The translations under genes and the position numbers were made by a program. 64,000 bases of DNA, taken from the NCBI GenBank assembly GCA_910579685.1, contig CAJTVN010000001.1:62001-126000 (forward strand). Direction: 5' to 3'. The notes below the pieces were generated by a model. That model was not told the DNA's origin and did not search any database. It was given only the letters and a program-made list of their open reading frames with translations. Below are positions 50,181-58,343 of this stretch, one piece after another. The first letter of the stretch is position 1, and each line of letters starts with the position of its first letter. The stretch is from an uncultured Lachnospiraceae bacterium (GTDB taxonomy: Bacteria > Bacillota > Clostridia > Lachnospirales > Lachnospiraceae).

Positions 50181-51067
50181 AAGAGAGATTGGATTTATTA
50201 CTTGTCAAAGAAGGGTATGCGGCCTCCCGGGAAAAGGCAAAAGCCATTATTATGGCGGGGAATGTCTTTGTGGACGGCCAGCGTGAAGATAAAGCAGGAA
50301 CATCCTTTGACCCTGCCAGGATAAAACTTGAGGTAAGGGGAAGCACACTGCCTTATGTGAGCCGTGGGGGCTTAAAGCTTGAGAAGGCGGTGAAGCAGTT
50401 TGGGCTTGGCCTCGCAGAGAAAATCTGCATGGATATAGGGGCATCCACGGGAGGCTTTACGGACTGTATGCTGCAAAACGGAGCAAAAAAAGTGTACTCC
50501 GTGGATGTCGGATGGGGACAGCTTGACTGGAAGCTGCGAAATGACAGCAGAGTTGTGTGTATGGAAAAAACAAATTTCCGCTATATGACACCGGGAGATA
50601 TTGAGGATGTGATTTCCTTTGCATCCGTAGATGTTTCCTTTATTTCATTGACAAAAATATTACTGCCGGCAAGGGCGCTGCTCTCGAATACGGGAGAGAT
50701 GGTATGCCTGATCAAGCCTCAGTTCGAGGCCGGGAGGGAAAAGGTTGGAAAAAAGGGTGTTGTGAGAGAGCCGGCCGTACACGGGGAAGTGATCGGAAAG
50801 ATTATGGATTTTGCGGATTTTATTGGCTTTGAGATCCTCCATCTTGATTTTTCTCCCATCCGGGGGCCGGAAGGAAATATCGAATATCTGCTGCATATAC
50901 GCAAAAACGAAGAGAAACCCCTGTCTGTTACGGAAGCGGATGCCGAAACGGAACTGAAAAAAATGTTGGAAGAAAAAAGCGGATATTCCTTCCGGGAAGA
51001 GGTGCAAAAGGACATATCGCAGACAGTGCGCTCAGCCCATCAGGAGCTGACGGTAAGGGAGCGGTGA
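50177..51067 (+). CDS. tlyA: TlyA family rRNA 2'-O-methyltransferase
   Basis: A 296-residue protein with an N-terminal S4 RNA-binding domain (about 3-60, RLDLLLVKEGYAASREKAK) and an FtsJ-type methyltransferase domain (about 75-260, with DIGASTGGFTDCMLQNGA and SVDVGWGQLDWKLRND). TlyA proteins methylate rRNA ribose and some act as hemolysins; the methyltransferase role is the safer call. It overlaps dxs by 4 bases and nadK by a TGATG junction. Confidence 0.94.
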   Translation: MKERLDLLLVKEGYAASREKAKAIIMAGNVFVDGQREDKAGTSFDPARIKLEVRGSTLPYVSRGGLKLEKAVKQFGLGLAEKICMDIGASTGGFTDCMLQNGAKKVYSVDVGWGQLDWKLRNDSRVVCMEKTNFRYMTPGDIEDVISFASVDVSFISLTKILLPARALLSNTGEMVCLIKPQFEAGREKVGKKGVVREPAVHGEVIGKIMDFADFIGFEILHLDFSPIRGPEGNIEYLLHIRKNEEKPLSVTEADAETELKKMLEEKSGYSFREEVQKDISQTVRSAHQELTVRER

Positions 51068-51927
51068 TGGAGCATTTTTTTATTATAGCCAATGAAAATA
51101 AGGATCCGGACCGGAAGCTTACCTACCGGATACGAGACCATATCACGGCCTGCGGCAAAAAGTGCAGTATCAGGGAGCAGACCGCAAAAAAGAACGGAAA
51201 GGCTTATACGGACAGCAATCTGCTGAAGGAAGACGTGGACTGTGTGCTTGTGCTTGGAGGAGACGGAACACTCCTGCAGGCGGCCGCAGATCTGGCGGAT
51301 CTGTCCGTGCCCTTTCTGGGAATTAATCTGGGAACCCTTGGTTTTCTCGCAGAGGTTAACAAGGATGATTTTGAGGAAGCCTTTTCCAGGCTTCTTGCGG
51401 GCGAGTACGAGATCGAAAACCGGATGATGCTCTGCGGGTGCAGCTATGCCCCCGGCCAGAAGCGGGAAAAGGACAATACGAGGGCTTTGAACGATATCGT
51501 GATTACCAGAAAAGGCTCTCTTCAGATCATTACCTTTGCCATCAGCGTCAATGGCCAGTTCCTTCACAGGTACAGCGCCGATGGCATTATCGTTGCGACG
51601 CCGACGGGGTCTACCGGGTACAATCTCTCGGCAGGAGGTCCGGTGGTGGATCCCAAGGCGCGTCTTATGGTGGTCTCCCCCATCTGTCCCCACTCCATGC
51701 AGTACAGAAGTATCGTGCTCTCACCGGAGGATGAAATTTCCATTTTGATCGAGACAGGCCATGACGGGGCCGTCCAGGAAGTGGAGGCCATTTTTGACGG
51801 GAGCCACAGGGTCACGCTGTACACCGGGGACCGGATTGTGATCCGCAAGTCCGATAAGACCACTGGTATTGTCAAGCTGAATAAGGTCAGTTTTTTTGAA
51901 ATGCTCAACAGAAAGATGTGTGACTAA
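51067..51927 (+). CDS. nadK: NAD kinase
   Basis: A 286-residue ATP-dependent enzyme that makes NADP from NAD. The family motif GGDGTLLQAAADL (about 60-72) and the NAD-binding DGIIVATPTGSTGYNLSAGGP are intact. The ATG at 51067 lies six bases after AGGGAG and overlaps the tlyA stop by one base; a GTG at 51064 is less well spaced. argR follows 22 bases later. Confidence 0.97.
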   Translation: MEHFFIIANENKDPDRKLTYRIRDHITACGKKCSIREQTAKKNGKAYTDSNLLKEDVDCVLVLGGDGTLLQAAADLADLSVPFLGINLGTLGFLAEVNKDDFEEAFSRLLAGEYEIENRMMLCGCSYAPGQKREKDNTRALNDIVITRKGSLQIITFAISVNGQFLHRYSADGIIVATPTGSTGYNLSAGGPVVDPKARLMVVSPICPHSMQYRSIVLSPEDEISILIETGHDGAVQEVEAIFDGSHRVTLYTGDRIVIRKSDKTTGIVKLNKVSFFEMLNRKMCD

Positions 51928-51949
51928 AAAAGACAGGAATGGGAAGGTT

Positions 51950-52402
51950 ATGAAAAAGAGCAGACATCAGAAAATAAAGGAATTGGTTGAATGTCACGAG
52001 ATTGAAACGCAGGAGGAGCTTGCGGACCGGCTGCGGGAGGCGGGCTACCAGGTGACTCAGGCCACGGTTTCCCGGGACATCCGGGAGCTTAAGCTGTCAA
52101 AAATACCAACAGGTGACGGAAGGCAGCGATATACAGTGCTGATCCACAGCGACCACTATCTGAGCGATAAGTATATCCGGGTTTTGAAGGACGGCTTTGT
52201 TTCCATGGACATGGCGCAGAATATTCTGGTGGTAAAAACGGTTTCCGGAATGGCGATGGCTGTTGCGGCTGCGGTTGACGCAATGAAGCTTAAGGAGATT
52301 GTGGGTTCGATTGCCGGGGACGATACCATTATGATGGCGGTAAGAACCGTGGAGGATACGGAAATCGTGATGGAAAAAATTCGCAGCGTACTGGAGGAAT
52401 AG
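51950..52402 (+). CDS. argR: Arginine repressor ArgR/AhrC
   Basis: A 150-residue transcription factor that represses arginine biosynthesis and activates catabolism when arginine is bound. The winged-helix N-terminus has ETQEELADRLREAGYQVTQ and TVSRDIRELKL, and the C-terminal hexamer domain has GSIAGDDTIMMAVRTVED with the arginine-contacting GDD. GGGAAGG precedes the ATG at 51950; longer frames reach back into nadK. No arg gene is in the window. Its position before recN is the usual Firmicutes order. Confidence 0.96.
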   Translation: MKKSRHQKIKELVECHEIETQEELADRLREAGYQVTQATVSRDIRELKLSKIPTGDGRQRYTVLIHSDHYLSDKYIRVLKDGFVSMDMAQNILVVKTVSGMAMAVAAAVDAMKLKEIVGSIAGDDTIMMAVRTVEDTEIVMEKIRSVLEE

Positions 52403-52455
52403 CCGACTTTGCAGATCGGACCGTCCTGTGACGGTGTGCATAAGGAGGAAAAGAA

Positions 52456-54141
52456 ATGCTTGAAAGTTTACACGTAAAAAATTTGGCGTTGATTGATGAG
52501 GCGGAGGTGGATTTTGGCAGCGGCCTCAATATATTGACCGGGGAGACGGGAGCCGGCAAATCCATTATTATCGGTTCTATCAACCTTGCGCTGGGAGCCA
52601 AGGCCGACAGGGAATACATCCGTGCCGGCGCAGAGTATGCGCTGGTGGAGCTTGTATTTTCACTGAATGATTCCCAGAAAAAAGTGCTTTCGGAAATGGA
52701 CCTTCCATGGGAGGAGGATGGATGCCTGATCCTGCAGAGAAAGGTCATGGCGGGAAGAAGCGTGTGCAGGGTAAACGGGGAGAGCGTGAGTATGAGCCAG
52801 CTTAAGCAGCTTTCCGGATACCTGCTTGATATGTACGGGCAGCATGAGCACCAGTCCCTTCTCAAGGTATCCAAGCACAGGGAGTTTCTTGACGGCTATG
52901 CGGGAAGCCGCATGGAGGAAAAGAAAAAACAGCTCAGGCTTCTGTACCGTGATTACCGACGGCTGGAGGAAGCGTTTGAGGCTGACTGTTTGGATGAGAA
53001 CGAGAGAGCGAGGGAGACGGACCTGCTTTCCTTTGAGGTGAATGAGATCCAGGCGGCATCCCTTGTGCCGGGAGAGGATGAGCAGCTTGAGAATGCCTAC
53101 CGCAAAATGACAAATGCCCGGAAGATCCGGGAGGCGTCTTCTCTTGCCTACACCCTTACGGGCTACGAGGGGGAGGGCTGTGCGGGAGAGGCTCTTGGCA
53201 GGGCTGTCAGGGAGCTGAAAGGCGTAAGCGGTTATGATGATGAGCTGGAACAGCTTCTGGTGCAGCTTATGGATGTGGACGGTCTGCTCAATGATTTCAA
53301 CCGATCCATGTCCGATTATCTGGACAGTCTTGAGTTTGACGAGGAAGAGTTTTCCAAAACCCAGGAGCGTCTGGATGTTTTAAATCATTTAAAAAACAAG
53401 TACTCGTCTTCCCTGGAGGAGATACTTATCCTTCTGGAAGAAAAGGAAAAGCGTCTTCTGCAGCTGGAGAGCTATGAGACCTACCGCGGCGAGCTGCAGC
53501 AGAAGCTCTCGCAGGAAAAGGAAAAGATCCTGAAGCTGAGCGGAGAAATTTCCTCTCTGCGCACCAGGGCGGCTCGTAAGCTTTCCCAAAAGCTGACTGC
53601 GGCCATGGTGGATTTAAACTTTATCGACGTGGACTTTTCCATTGAGGTCTGTCCCGAGACGGATAAGATCTCGGAGGATGGATATGACAAAATTGAATTT
53701 TTGATTTCCACCAATCCGGGGGAGGCGAAAAAGCCTCTGCAGCAGGTGGCAAGCGGCGGAGAACTTTCCAGAATCATGCTGGCCTTTAAGAGCGTTCTGG
53801 CCGATGAGGGCGGAACGGACACCCTGATCTTTGACGAAATCGACACGGGAATCAGCGGGAAGACGGCCTGGAAGGTTGCCGAAAAGCTGGGGCGGCTTTC
53901 GGCAAACCATCAGATCATCTGCATCACACACCTTCCCCAGATAGCAGCCATGGCGGATTCCCACTATCTGATCGAAAAAAAGGTAAAGAAGGACAGGACC
54001 GTGACACAGATCGGCGCACTTGGAGAGGCGGAGAGCTTAAATGAGCTTGCAAGGCTTCTCGGGAGCGGTAATGTGACGGAGGCGGTTCTCACGAACGCAA
54101 AGGAAATGAAAGCGCTTGCTGCGGCTTCCAGAACCGGTTGA
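52456..54141 (+). CDS. recN: DNA repair protein RecN
   Basis: A 561-residue SMC-like ATPase that acts early in double-strand break repair. Walker A is GETGAGKSI near residue 31-39, the ABC signature VASGGELSRIMLAFKSV and Walker B TLIFDEIDTGISG lie near the C-terminus, and a long coiled coil (about 150-380) separates them. The length is normal. AAGGAGGAAAAG precedes the ATG. A terminator follows 84 bases downstream. Confidence 0.97.
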   Translation: MLESLHVKNLALIDEAEVDFGSGLNILTGETGAGKSIIIGSINLALGAKADREYIRAGAEYALVELVFSLNDSQKKVLSEMDLPWEEDGCLILQRKVMAGRSVCRVNGESVSMSQLKQLSGYLLDMYGQHEHQSLLKVSKHREFLDGYAGSRMEEKKKQLRLLYRDYRRLEEAFEADCLDENERARETDLLSFEVNEIQAASLVPGEDEQLENAYRKMTNARKIREASSLAYTLTGYEGEGCAGEALGRAVRELKGVSGYDDELEQLLVQLMDVDGLLNDFNRSMSDYLDSLEFDEEEFSKTQERLDVLNHLKNKYSSSLEEILILLEEKEKRLLQLESYETYRGELQQKLSQEKEKILKLSGEISSLRTRAARKLSQKLTAAMVDLNFIDVDFSIEVCPETDKISEDGYDKIEFLISTNPGEAKKPLQQVASGGELSRIMLAFKSVLADEGGTDTLIFDEIDTGISGKTAWKVAEKLGRLSANHQIICITHLPQIAAMADSHYLIEKKVKKDRTVTQIGALGEAESLNELARLLGSGNVTEAVLTNAKEMKALAAASRTG

Positions 54142-54219
54142 GATGATTAGGCTTCATGACAATAGAAACATTTGGAAACAAAAATTTGAGAACTGGCAAC
54201 TAAAATGCAAAGTTTTTCA

Positions 54220-54226
54220 CATACTA
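54220..54226 (+). promoter_or_regulatory. Possible sigma-G-type -10 (CATACTA) upstream of spoIVB
   Basis: CATACTA fits the forespore sigma-G/F -10 pattern CATNNTA, as expected for spoIVB, but no good -35 is seen 15-16 bases upstream. The start point would fall inside the adjacent terminator stem. Tentative. Confidence 0.25.
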
Positions 54227-54256
54227 AAAGGGACATGCGGCTGTATGTCTCTTTTT
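54226..54256 (+). terminator. Rho-independent terminator between recN and spoIVB
   Basis: AAAAGGGACAT and ATGTCTCTTTT pair over 11 bases with one G-U and end in a T-run (54252-54256). It closes the long nusB-recN unit; spoIVB lies 26 bases beyond. Confidence 0.8.
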
Positions 54257-54281
54257 ACTTTATTAATAAGGATGTGAAAAC

Positions 54282-55583
54282 TTGGACTATTTAGAAGAAG
54301 CCGGACAATGGAAAGTGACTGTCTACAGAAAAATTTTATATGTGTTGCTTTTTGGCGGAATTCTGGCCACCCTGCTTTCTTTTTATCTTTATATGTGGAA
54401 ATGCGTTCCCTCAACCATTATGGTGAAGGCGGGGGTGGACCAGGAGCTGAATATCAACATACCGGCCTCAGGACTGCTTTACAGGGATGCGGTGGAAGCG
54501 AGCGGGCAGGCCAGAAACAGTTTGGAGGATAAAAGCATTTCGATTGATTTCAGTAATCCGATTACGGTAAAAGCGAACCAGATCGATACTTACAGGCTTC
54601 AGGTGAAGCTCTTTGGCATCATACCACTCAAGGACGTGAACGTGGAGGTGATACAGGATATCCGCCTGCGGCCGGCGGGGATTCCCATCGGTATCTATGT
54701 TAAGACCCAGGGAGTGCTGGTAATCGGTATCGGAGAATTCGAGGGGGAGGACGGGCAGCTTTTCCATCCCGCAAAATATATATTAAAGGCGGGAGATTAT
54801 ATTCTGGAAATGAATGATCAGGAGATCACGGGTAAAAGACAGCTGATGGATAAAATCAGCCATCTGGAGGGGCAGGAGGTAGTGCTCAAGGTAAGGAGAG
54901 GGGACGCTGTGTTTGAGGTGATGGTGAAACCGGAGATGAATCAAAACGGGGAGTATAAGATGGGCATCTGGATCAGGGACAATGCCCAGGGTGTGGGAAC
55001 CATGACCTATATTGATGAGAGCGGACGCTTTGGCGCTCTTGGACACGGAATCAATGATGTGGATACAAGCACGCTCATGATGCTGGGGAGCGGCACGCTG
55101 TATCATACGGAGATTATCGGCATCACGAGAGGAAGCAACGGATCGCCGGGAGAGCTCACGGGCTTTATCGAATACGACGACCGCAACGTCATGGGTTCTA
55201 TCTCGGAAAATACGCCCAGAGGAATATTTGGCTATTGCGCTCCGGAGATCCTGGCAAACGCCGAGTATGATTATCTGCCCATAGGATTGAAGCAGGAGAT
55301 TGAAAAAGGCCCTGCCCAGATCATCTGTTCCATCGGTGAGGGAACAGAGGTTTACGACGTGGAAATCACGGACATCAATCTGGATAACGACAATGTAAAC
55401 CGTGGAATCGTGCTTGAAATTACGGACGAGGAGCTTTTATCCGCAACCGGCGGTATCGTTCAGGGGATGAGCGGAAGCCCCATTATTCAGGACGGGAAAA
55501 TCGTGGGAGCGGTGACCCATGTGCTGGTGCAGGATTCCGCAAAGGGGTATGGGATATTTATCGAAAATATGCTGGAGCATTGA
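54282..55583 (+). CDS. spoIVB: SpoIVB serine peptidase (sporulation signal)
   Basis: A 433-residue S55-family peptidase secreted from the forespore that triggers sigma-K activation by cleaving SpoIVFA. An N-terminal membrane anchor (about 17-38), a PDZ domain (about 140-220) and the peptidase domain are visible. The triad is His255 (ALGHGINDVD), Asp382 and Ser397 (VQGMSGSPI); these have exactly the 142 and 15-residue spacings of Bacillus subtilis His236, Asp363 and Ser378. It starts with TTG at 54282, nine bases after AAGGA; no in-frame ATG is nearby. spo0A, its usual neighbour, does not follow. Confidence 0.96.
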   Translation: MDYLEEAGQWKVTVYRKILYVLLFGGILATLLSFYLYMWKCVPSTIMVKAGVDQELNINIPASGLLYRDAVEASGQARNSLEDKSISIDFSNPITVKANQIDTYRLQVKLFGIIPLKDVNVEVIQDIRLRPAGIPIGIYVKTQGVLVIGIGEFEGEDGQLFHPAKYILKAGDYILEMNDQEITGKRQLMDKISHLEGQEVVLKVRRGDAVFEVMVKPEMNQNGEYKMGIWIRDNAQGVGTMTYIDESGRFGALGHGINDVDTSTLMMLGSGTLYHTEIIGITRGSNGSPGELTGFIEYDDRNVMGSISENTPRGIFGYCAPEILANAEYDYLPIGLKQEIEKGPAQIICSIGEGTEVYDVEITDINLDNDNVNRGIVLEITDEELLSATGGIVQGMSGSPIIQDGKIVGAVTHVLVQDSAKGYGIFIENMLEH

Positions 55584-55606
55584 AAAGGGCGGTAGATATG
55601 AAAGAG

Positions 55607-55657
55607 AAGAGCGGAGCTTTGGCAGGTCGGTCTGTCGGAGACTCGCTCTTTTTTTGC
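55607..55657 (+). terminator. Rho-independent terminator after spoIVB
   Basis: AAGAGCG (55607-55613) pairs with CGCTCTT (55644-55650) around a 30-base loop region and is followed by seven Ts. It ends the spoIVB transcript. Confidence 0.65.
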
Positions 55658-55760
55658 CATGTGATGATGGGGGGGTGCGTGCCTTGAAGCTTCATCTTGC
55701 TTTTTCTCTCCGTTTCTATTATGATAAAAAGGAAATTGTTCAGAAAGGGGCGTAACAAGC

Positions 55761-56909
55761 ATGAAAATTTCTAAAGATGTAGTGTATGCGGGAGTGGCGG
55801 ATACGGAGATTGATCTCTTTGAATCCCAGTATGAAGTTCCTGACGGAGTAACCTACAATTCTTATGTGATTTGTGATGAAAAAACAGCGGTCATGGACAC
55901 GGTGGATGCAAGGAAAACGGATGAGTGGATGAAGCGGCTTAAGGAGATCCTTGGAGAGAGGAAGCCGTCCTATCTGGTGATTTCCCATGTGGAGCCTGAT
56001 CATGCGGGCAGTGTTGACGCATTTCTGGAGGCCTATCCGGAGACGGAGGTGGTGGGAAATGCCAAGACCTTCCAGTTCCTGTTTCAGTTTTTCCCCGGGT
56101 GGAGGGAGAAGATGCATATGGTAACGGTTTCTGAGGGGGAGATTTTGAATCTCGGAAAACACAGCCTGCAGTTTTTCATGGCGCCTATGGTTCACTGGCC
56201 GGAGGTCATGGTTTCCTATGACAGCACGGACAGGATCCTGTTTTCGGCGGACGGATTCGGAAGCTTTGGAACCGACGGCCTTCTGGAGGACTGGGCCTGT
56301 GAGGCAAGACGTTATTATATAAACATTGTGGGGAAATACGGAGCCATGGTACAGGCGCTTCTGAAAAAGGCGTCGGCCCTTGCCTTAGAGGTTATCTGTC
56401 CGCTGCACGGGCCGGTTCTTTCCGAAAACCTTGGCTATTACCTTGAAAAGTATCATACCTGGAGCAGCTATGTGCCGGAGGATAAAGGAGTGCTCATCGC
56501 TTATGCGTCCATTCACGGGCATACGGCAGCGGTGGCGAAAGAGGCGGCGGAGCTTCTCGGAAAAAGAGGGGAGAAGGTGGAGATCTATGATCTTGCCAGG
56601 GACGATATGTCCGAAGCCGTGGAAGGGGCCTTCCGCTATGACAGGATGCTGCTCGCAGGCGCTACTTATGACGGCGGGATATTCCCCTGCATGGAGGATT
56701 TCCTTTCCCATCTAAAGAGCAAGGCGTACCAGAACCGGACAGTGGCTCTGATCGAAAACGGAACCTGGGCGCCCATGGCCGGGAAACATATGAGGCAGGC
56801 TCTTGAGAGCATGAAGAATATCACGATTCTGGAGGACATACTGACCATTAAGTCAGCCCCTGATAAGCAGACCTGGGAAGCGCTGCGAAAGCTGGTCGAA
56901 AAGCTGTAG
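55761..56909 (+). CDS. Flavodiiron protein (FprA/A-type)
   Basis: A 382-residue flavodiiron protein that reduces O2 or NO to protect anaerobes. The metallo-beta-lactamase-like domain has the diiron ligands His76, Glu78 and Asp80 (SHVEPDHAGS), His145 (VHWPE), Asp164 and His216. The C-terminal flavodoxin domain (about 243-382) begins GVLIAYASIHGHTAA and binds FMN. No fused rubredoxin is present, so an external electron donor is needed. AAAGGGGCG precedes the ATG. It lies where spo0A is often found and is followed by a Rieske flavoprotein. Confidence 0.94.
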   Translation: MKISKDVVYAGVADTEIDLFESQYEVPDGVTYNSYVICDEKTAVMDTVDARKTDEWMKRLKEILGERKPSYLVISHVEPDHAGSVDAFLEAYPETEVVGNAKTFQFLFQFFPGWREKMHMVTVSEGEILNLGKHSLQFFMAPMVHWPEVMVSYDSTDRILFSADGFGSFGTDGLLEDWACEARRYYINIVGKYGAMVQALLKKASALALEVICPLHGPVLSENLGYYLEKYHTWSSYVPEDKGVLIAYASIHGHTAAVAKEAAELLGKRGEKVEIYDLARDDMSEAVEGAFRYDRMLLAGATYDGGIFPCMEDFLSHLKSKAYQNRTVALIENGTWAPMAGKHMRQALESMKNITILEDILTIKSAPDKQTWEALRKLVEKL

Positions 56910-57041
56910 TGAAGTATCGGATCTTTGTGCGGCAGCCATAAAATCGAAAACAGGCATGCTGTGGCTCGTTGCCCGCAGGAATAAATAACCCGCCAACAGT
57001 GCAGAATAAGTGTAAAATGACTGATTACAGGAGGCGGTAAT

Positions 57042-58343
57042 ATGAAACCGATCTGGACGGAAAATGTGTATCTCCCCCGGTTTGAATCGCTTGCGGGCAG
57101 CGTGAAAACGGATGTGCTGATCATCGGAGGCGGACTTGCGGGGATTTTGTGCGCATACTTTCTTGATAAAGCCGGCGTGGATTATCTTTTGGTGGAAGGG
57201 GCACGGATCTGCGGCGGGAACACGAAAGGGACGACAGCCAAGATTACCTCCCAGCACGGGCTTGTTTACGAGCGGCTGATCCGGACTGTCGGAGCAGACA
57301 AGGCCGGAATGTACCTGAGAGCGAATCAGGAAGCGGTGGCAGAATATTGTGAACTGTGCAGAGGAATGGACTGTGATTTCGAGAGGAAATCAGCCTTTGT
57401 CTATTCTTTTACGGATCGGCGAAAATTGGAAAAAGAGGCGGAAGCTCTGTCCAGAATCGGGGAAAAACCCCTGTTTTTGGAACAAACAGAAGAGCTTCCG
57501 TTTTCTACTGTGGGGGCGGTGGGACTGGACGGACAGGCTCAGTTTCACCCGCTGAAATTTGTTTCCGCCCTGGCAGAGGGACTGCGGATCCGGGAGCAGA
57601 CCTTTGTGAAGGAGCTCGGGAAGAAAAAGGCCATAACAGACAAGGGGGAGATCTCCTTCGAAAAGCTGATCGTAGCCACTCATTTTCCCATGGATAACAA
57701 ACACGGTCTGTATTTTTTGAAAATGTATCAGCACCGTTCCTATGTGATGGCCCTTCAAAATGCGCCGCGTCTGGAGGGAATGTATGTGGACGAAGCGCAG
57801 GGCGGGATGTCTTTTCGCAGGTATAAAGAATATCTCCTTCTTGGAGGAGGCGGCGCAAGAACGGGAAAGAAGAGCGGAAAATGGAGCGAACTTCGCAGCT
57901 TTGCCGAAACCCATTATCCCGGGGCAAGTCCGGAATATTTCTGGGCAGCCCAGGATACGATGACGCTGGACGGCATTCCCTATATCGGCAGGTATTCTCC
58001 CCAAATGCCGGAATGCTATGTGGTGACAGGCTTCAATAAATGGGGAATTACTTCCTCCATGGTTTCCGCCATGCTTCTTGCGGATCTGGTGAGGGAAAAG
58101 AAAAACCCGTACGAGGAGCTCTTTCACCCTTCAAGAAGTATGCTAAGGCCCCGGCTTCTGGTGAATGGCTGGGAAGCCTTGGCAAACCTGCTTACCTTTT
58201 CAGGAAAAAGATGTCCTCATATGGGCTGTGCCTTAAAATGGAACGCCGTAGAACAGACCTACGACTGTCCCTGTCACGGATCCCGGTTTGACAGAGAGGG
58301 AAATCTGGTAGACAATCCTGCAGCCGGCGGTCTAAAAGAATGA
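57042..58343 (+). CDS. FAD-dependent oxidoreductase with C-terminal Rieske domain
   Basis: A 433-residue flavoprotein. The N-terminal DAO-type FAD domain opens with VLIIGGGLAGILCAYFL (about 24-40) and later has GLYFLKMYQHRSYV and DTMTLDGIPYIGRYSP. The last 43 residues form a Rieske centre: Cys391, His393, Cys409 and His412 are the 2Fe-2S ligands (CPHMGC, then CPCHGSRF), with Cys396 and Cys411 placed for the usual disulfide. This layout is found in bacterial FAD-dependent oxidoreductases of unassigned substrate. It overlaps the convergent GH31 gene by 12 bases. GGAGGCGG precedes the ATG. Confidence 0.93.
   Translation: MKPIWTENVYLPRFESLAGSVKTDVLIIGGGLAGILCAYFLDKAGVDYLLVEGARICGGNTKGTTAKITSQHGLVYERLIRTVGADKAGMYLRANQEAVAEYCELCRGMDCDFERKSAFVYSFTDRRKLEKEAEALSRIGEKPLFLEQTEELPFSTVGAVGLDGQAQFHPLKFVSALAEGLRIREQTFVKELGKKKAITDKGEISFEKLIVATHFPMDNKHGLYFLKMYQHRSYVMALQNAPRLEGMYVDEAQGGMSFRRYKEYLLLGGGGARTGKKSGKWSELRSFAETHYPGASPEYFWAAQDTMTLDGIPYIGRYSPQMPECYVVTGFNKWGITSSMVSAMLLADLVREKKNPYEELFHPSRSMLRPRLLVNGWEALANLLTFSGKRCPHMGCALKWNAVEQTYDCPCHGSRFDREGNLVDNPAAGGLKE

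Noticed and set aside
55598..55687. A 29-codon plus-strand frame after spoIVB
   Set aside because: It reads straight through the terminator stem and T-run, with no family and no conserved feature; treated as chance.
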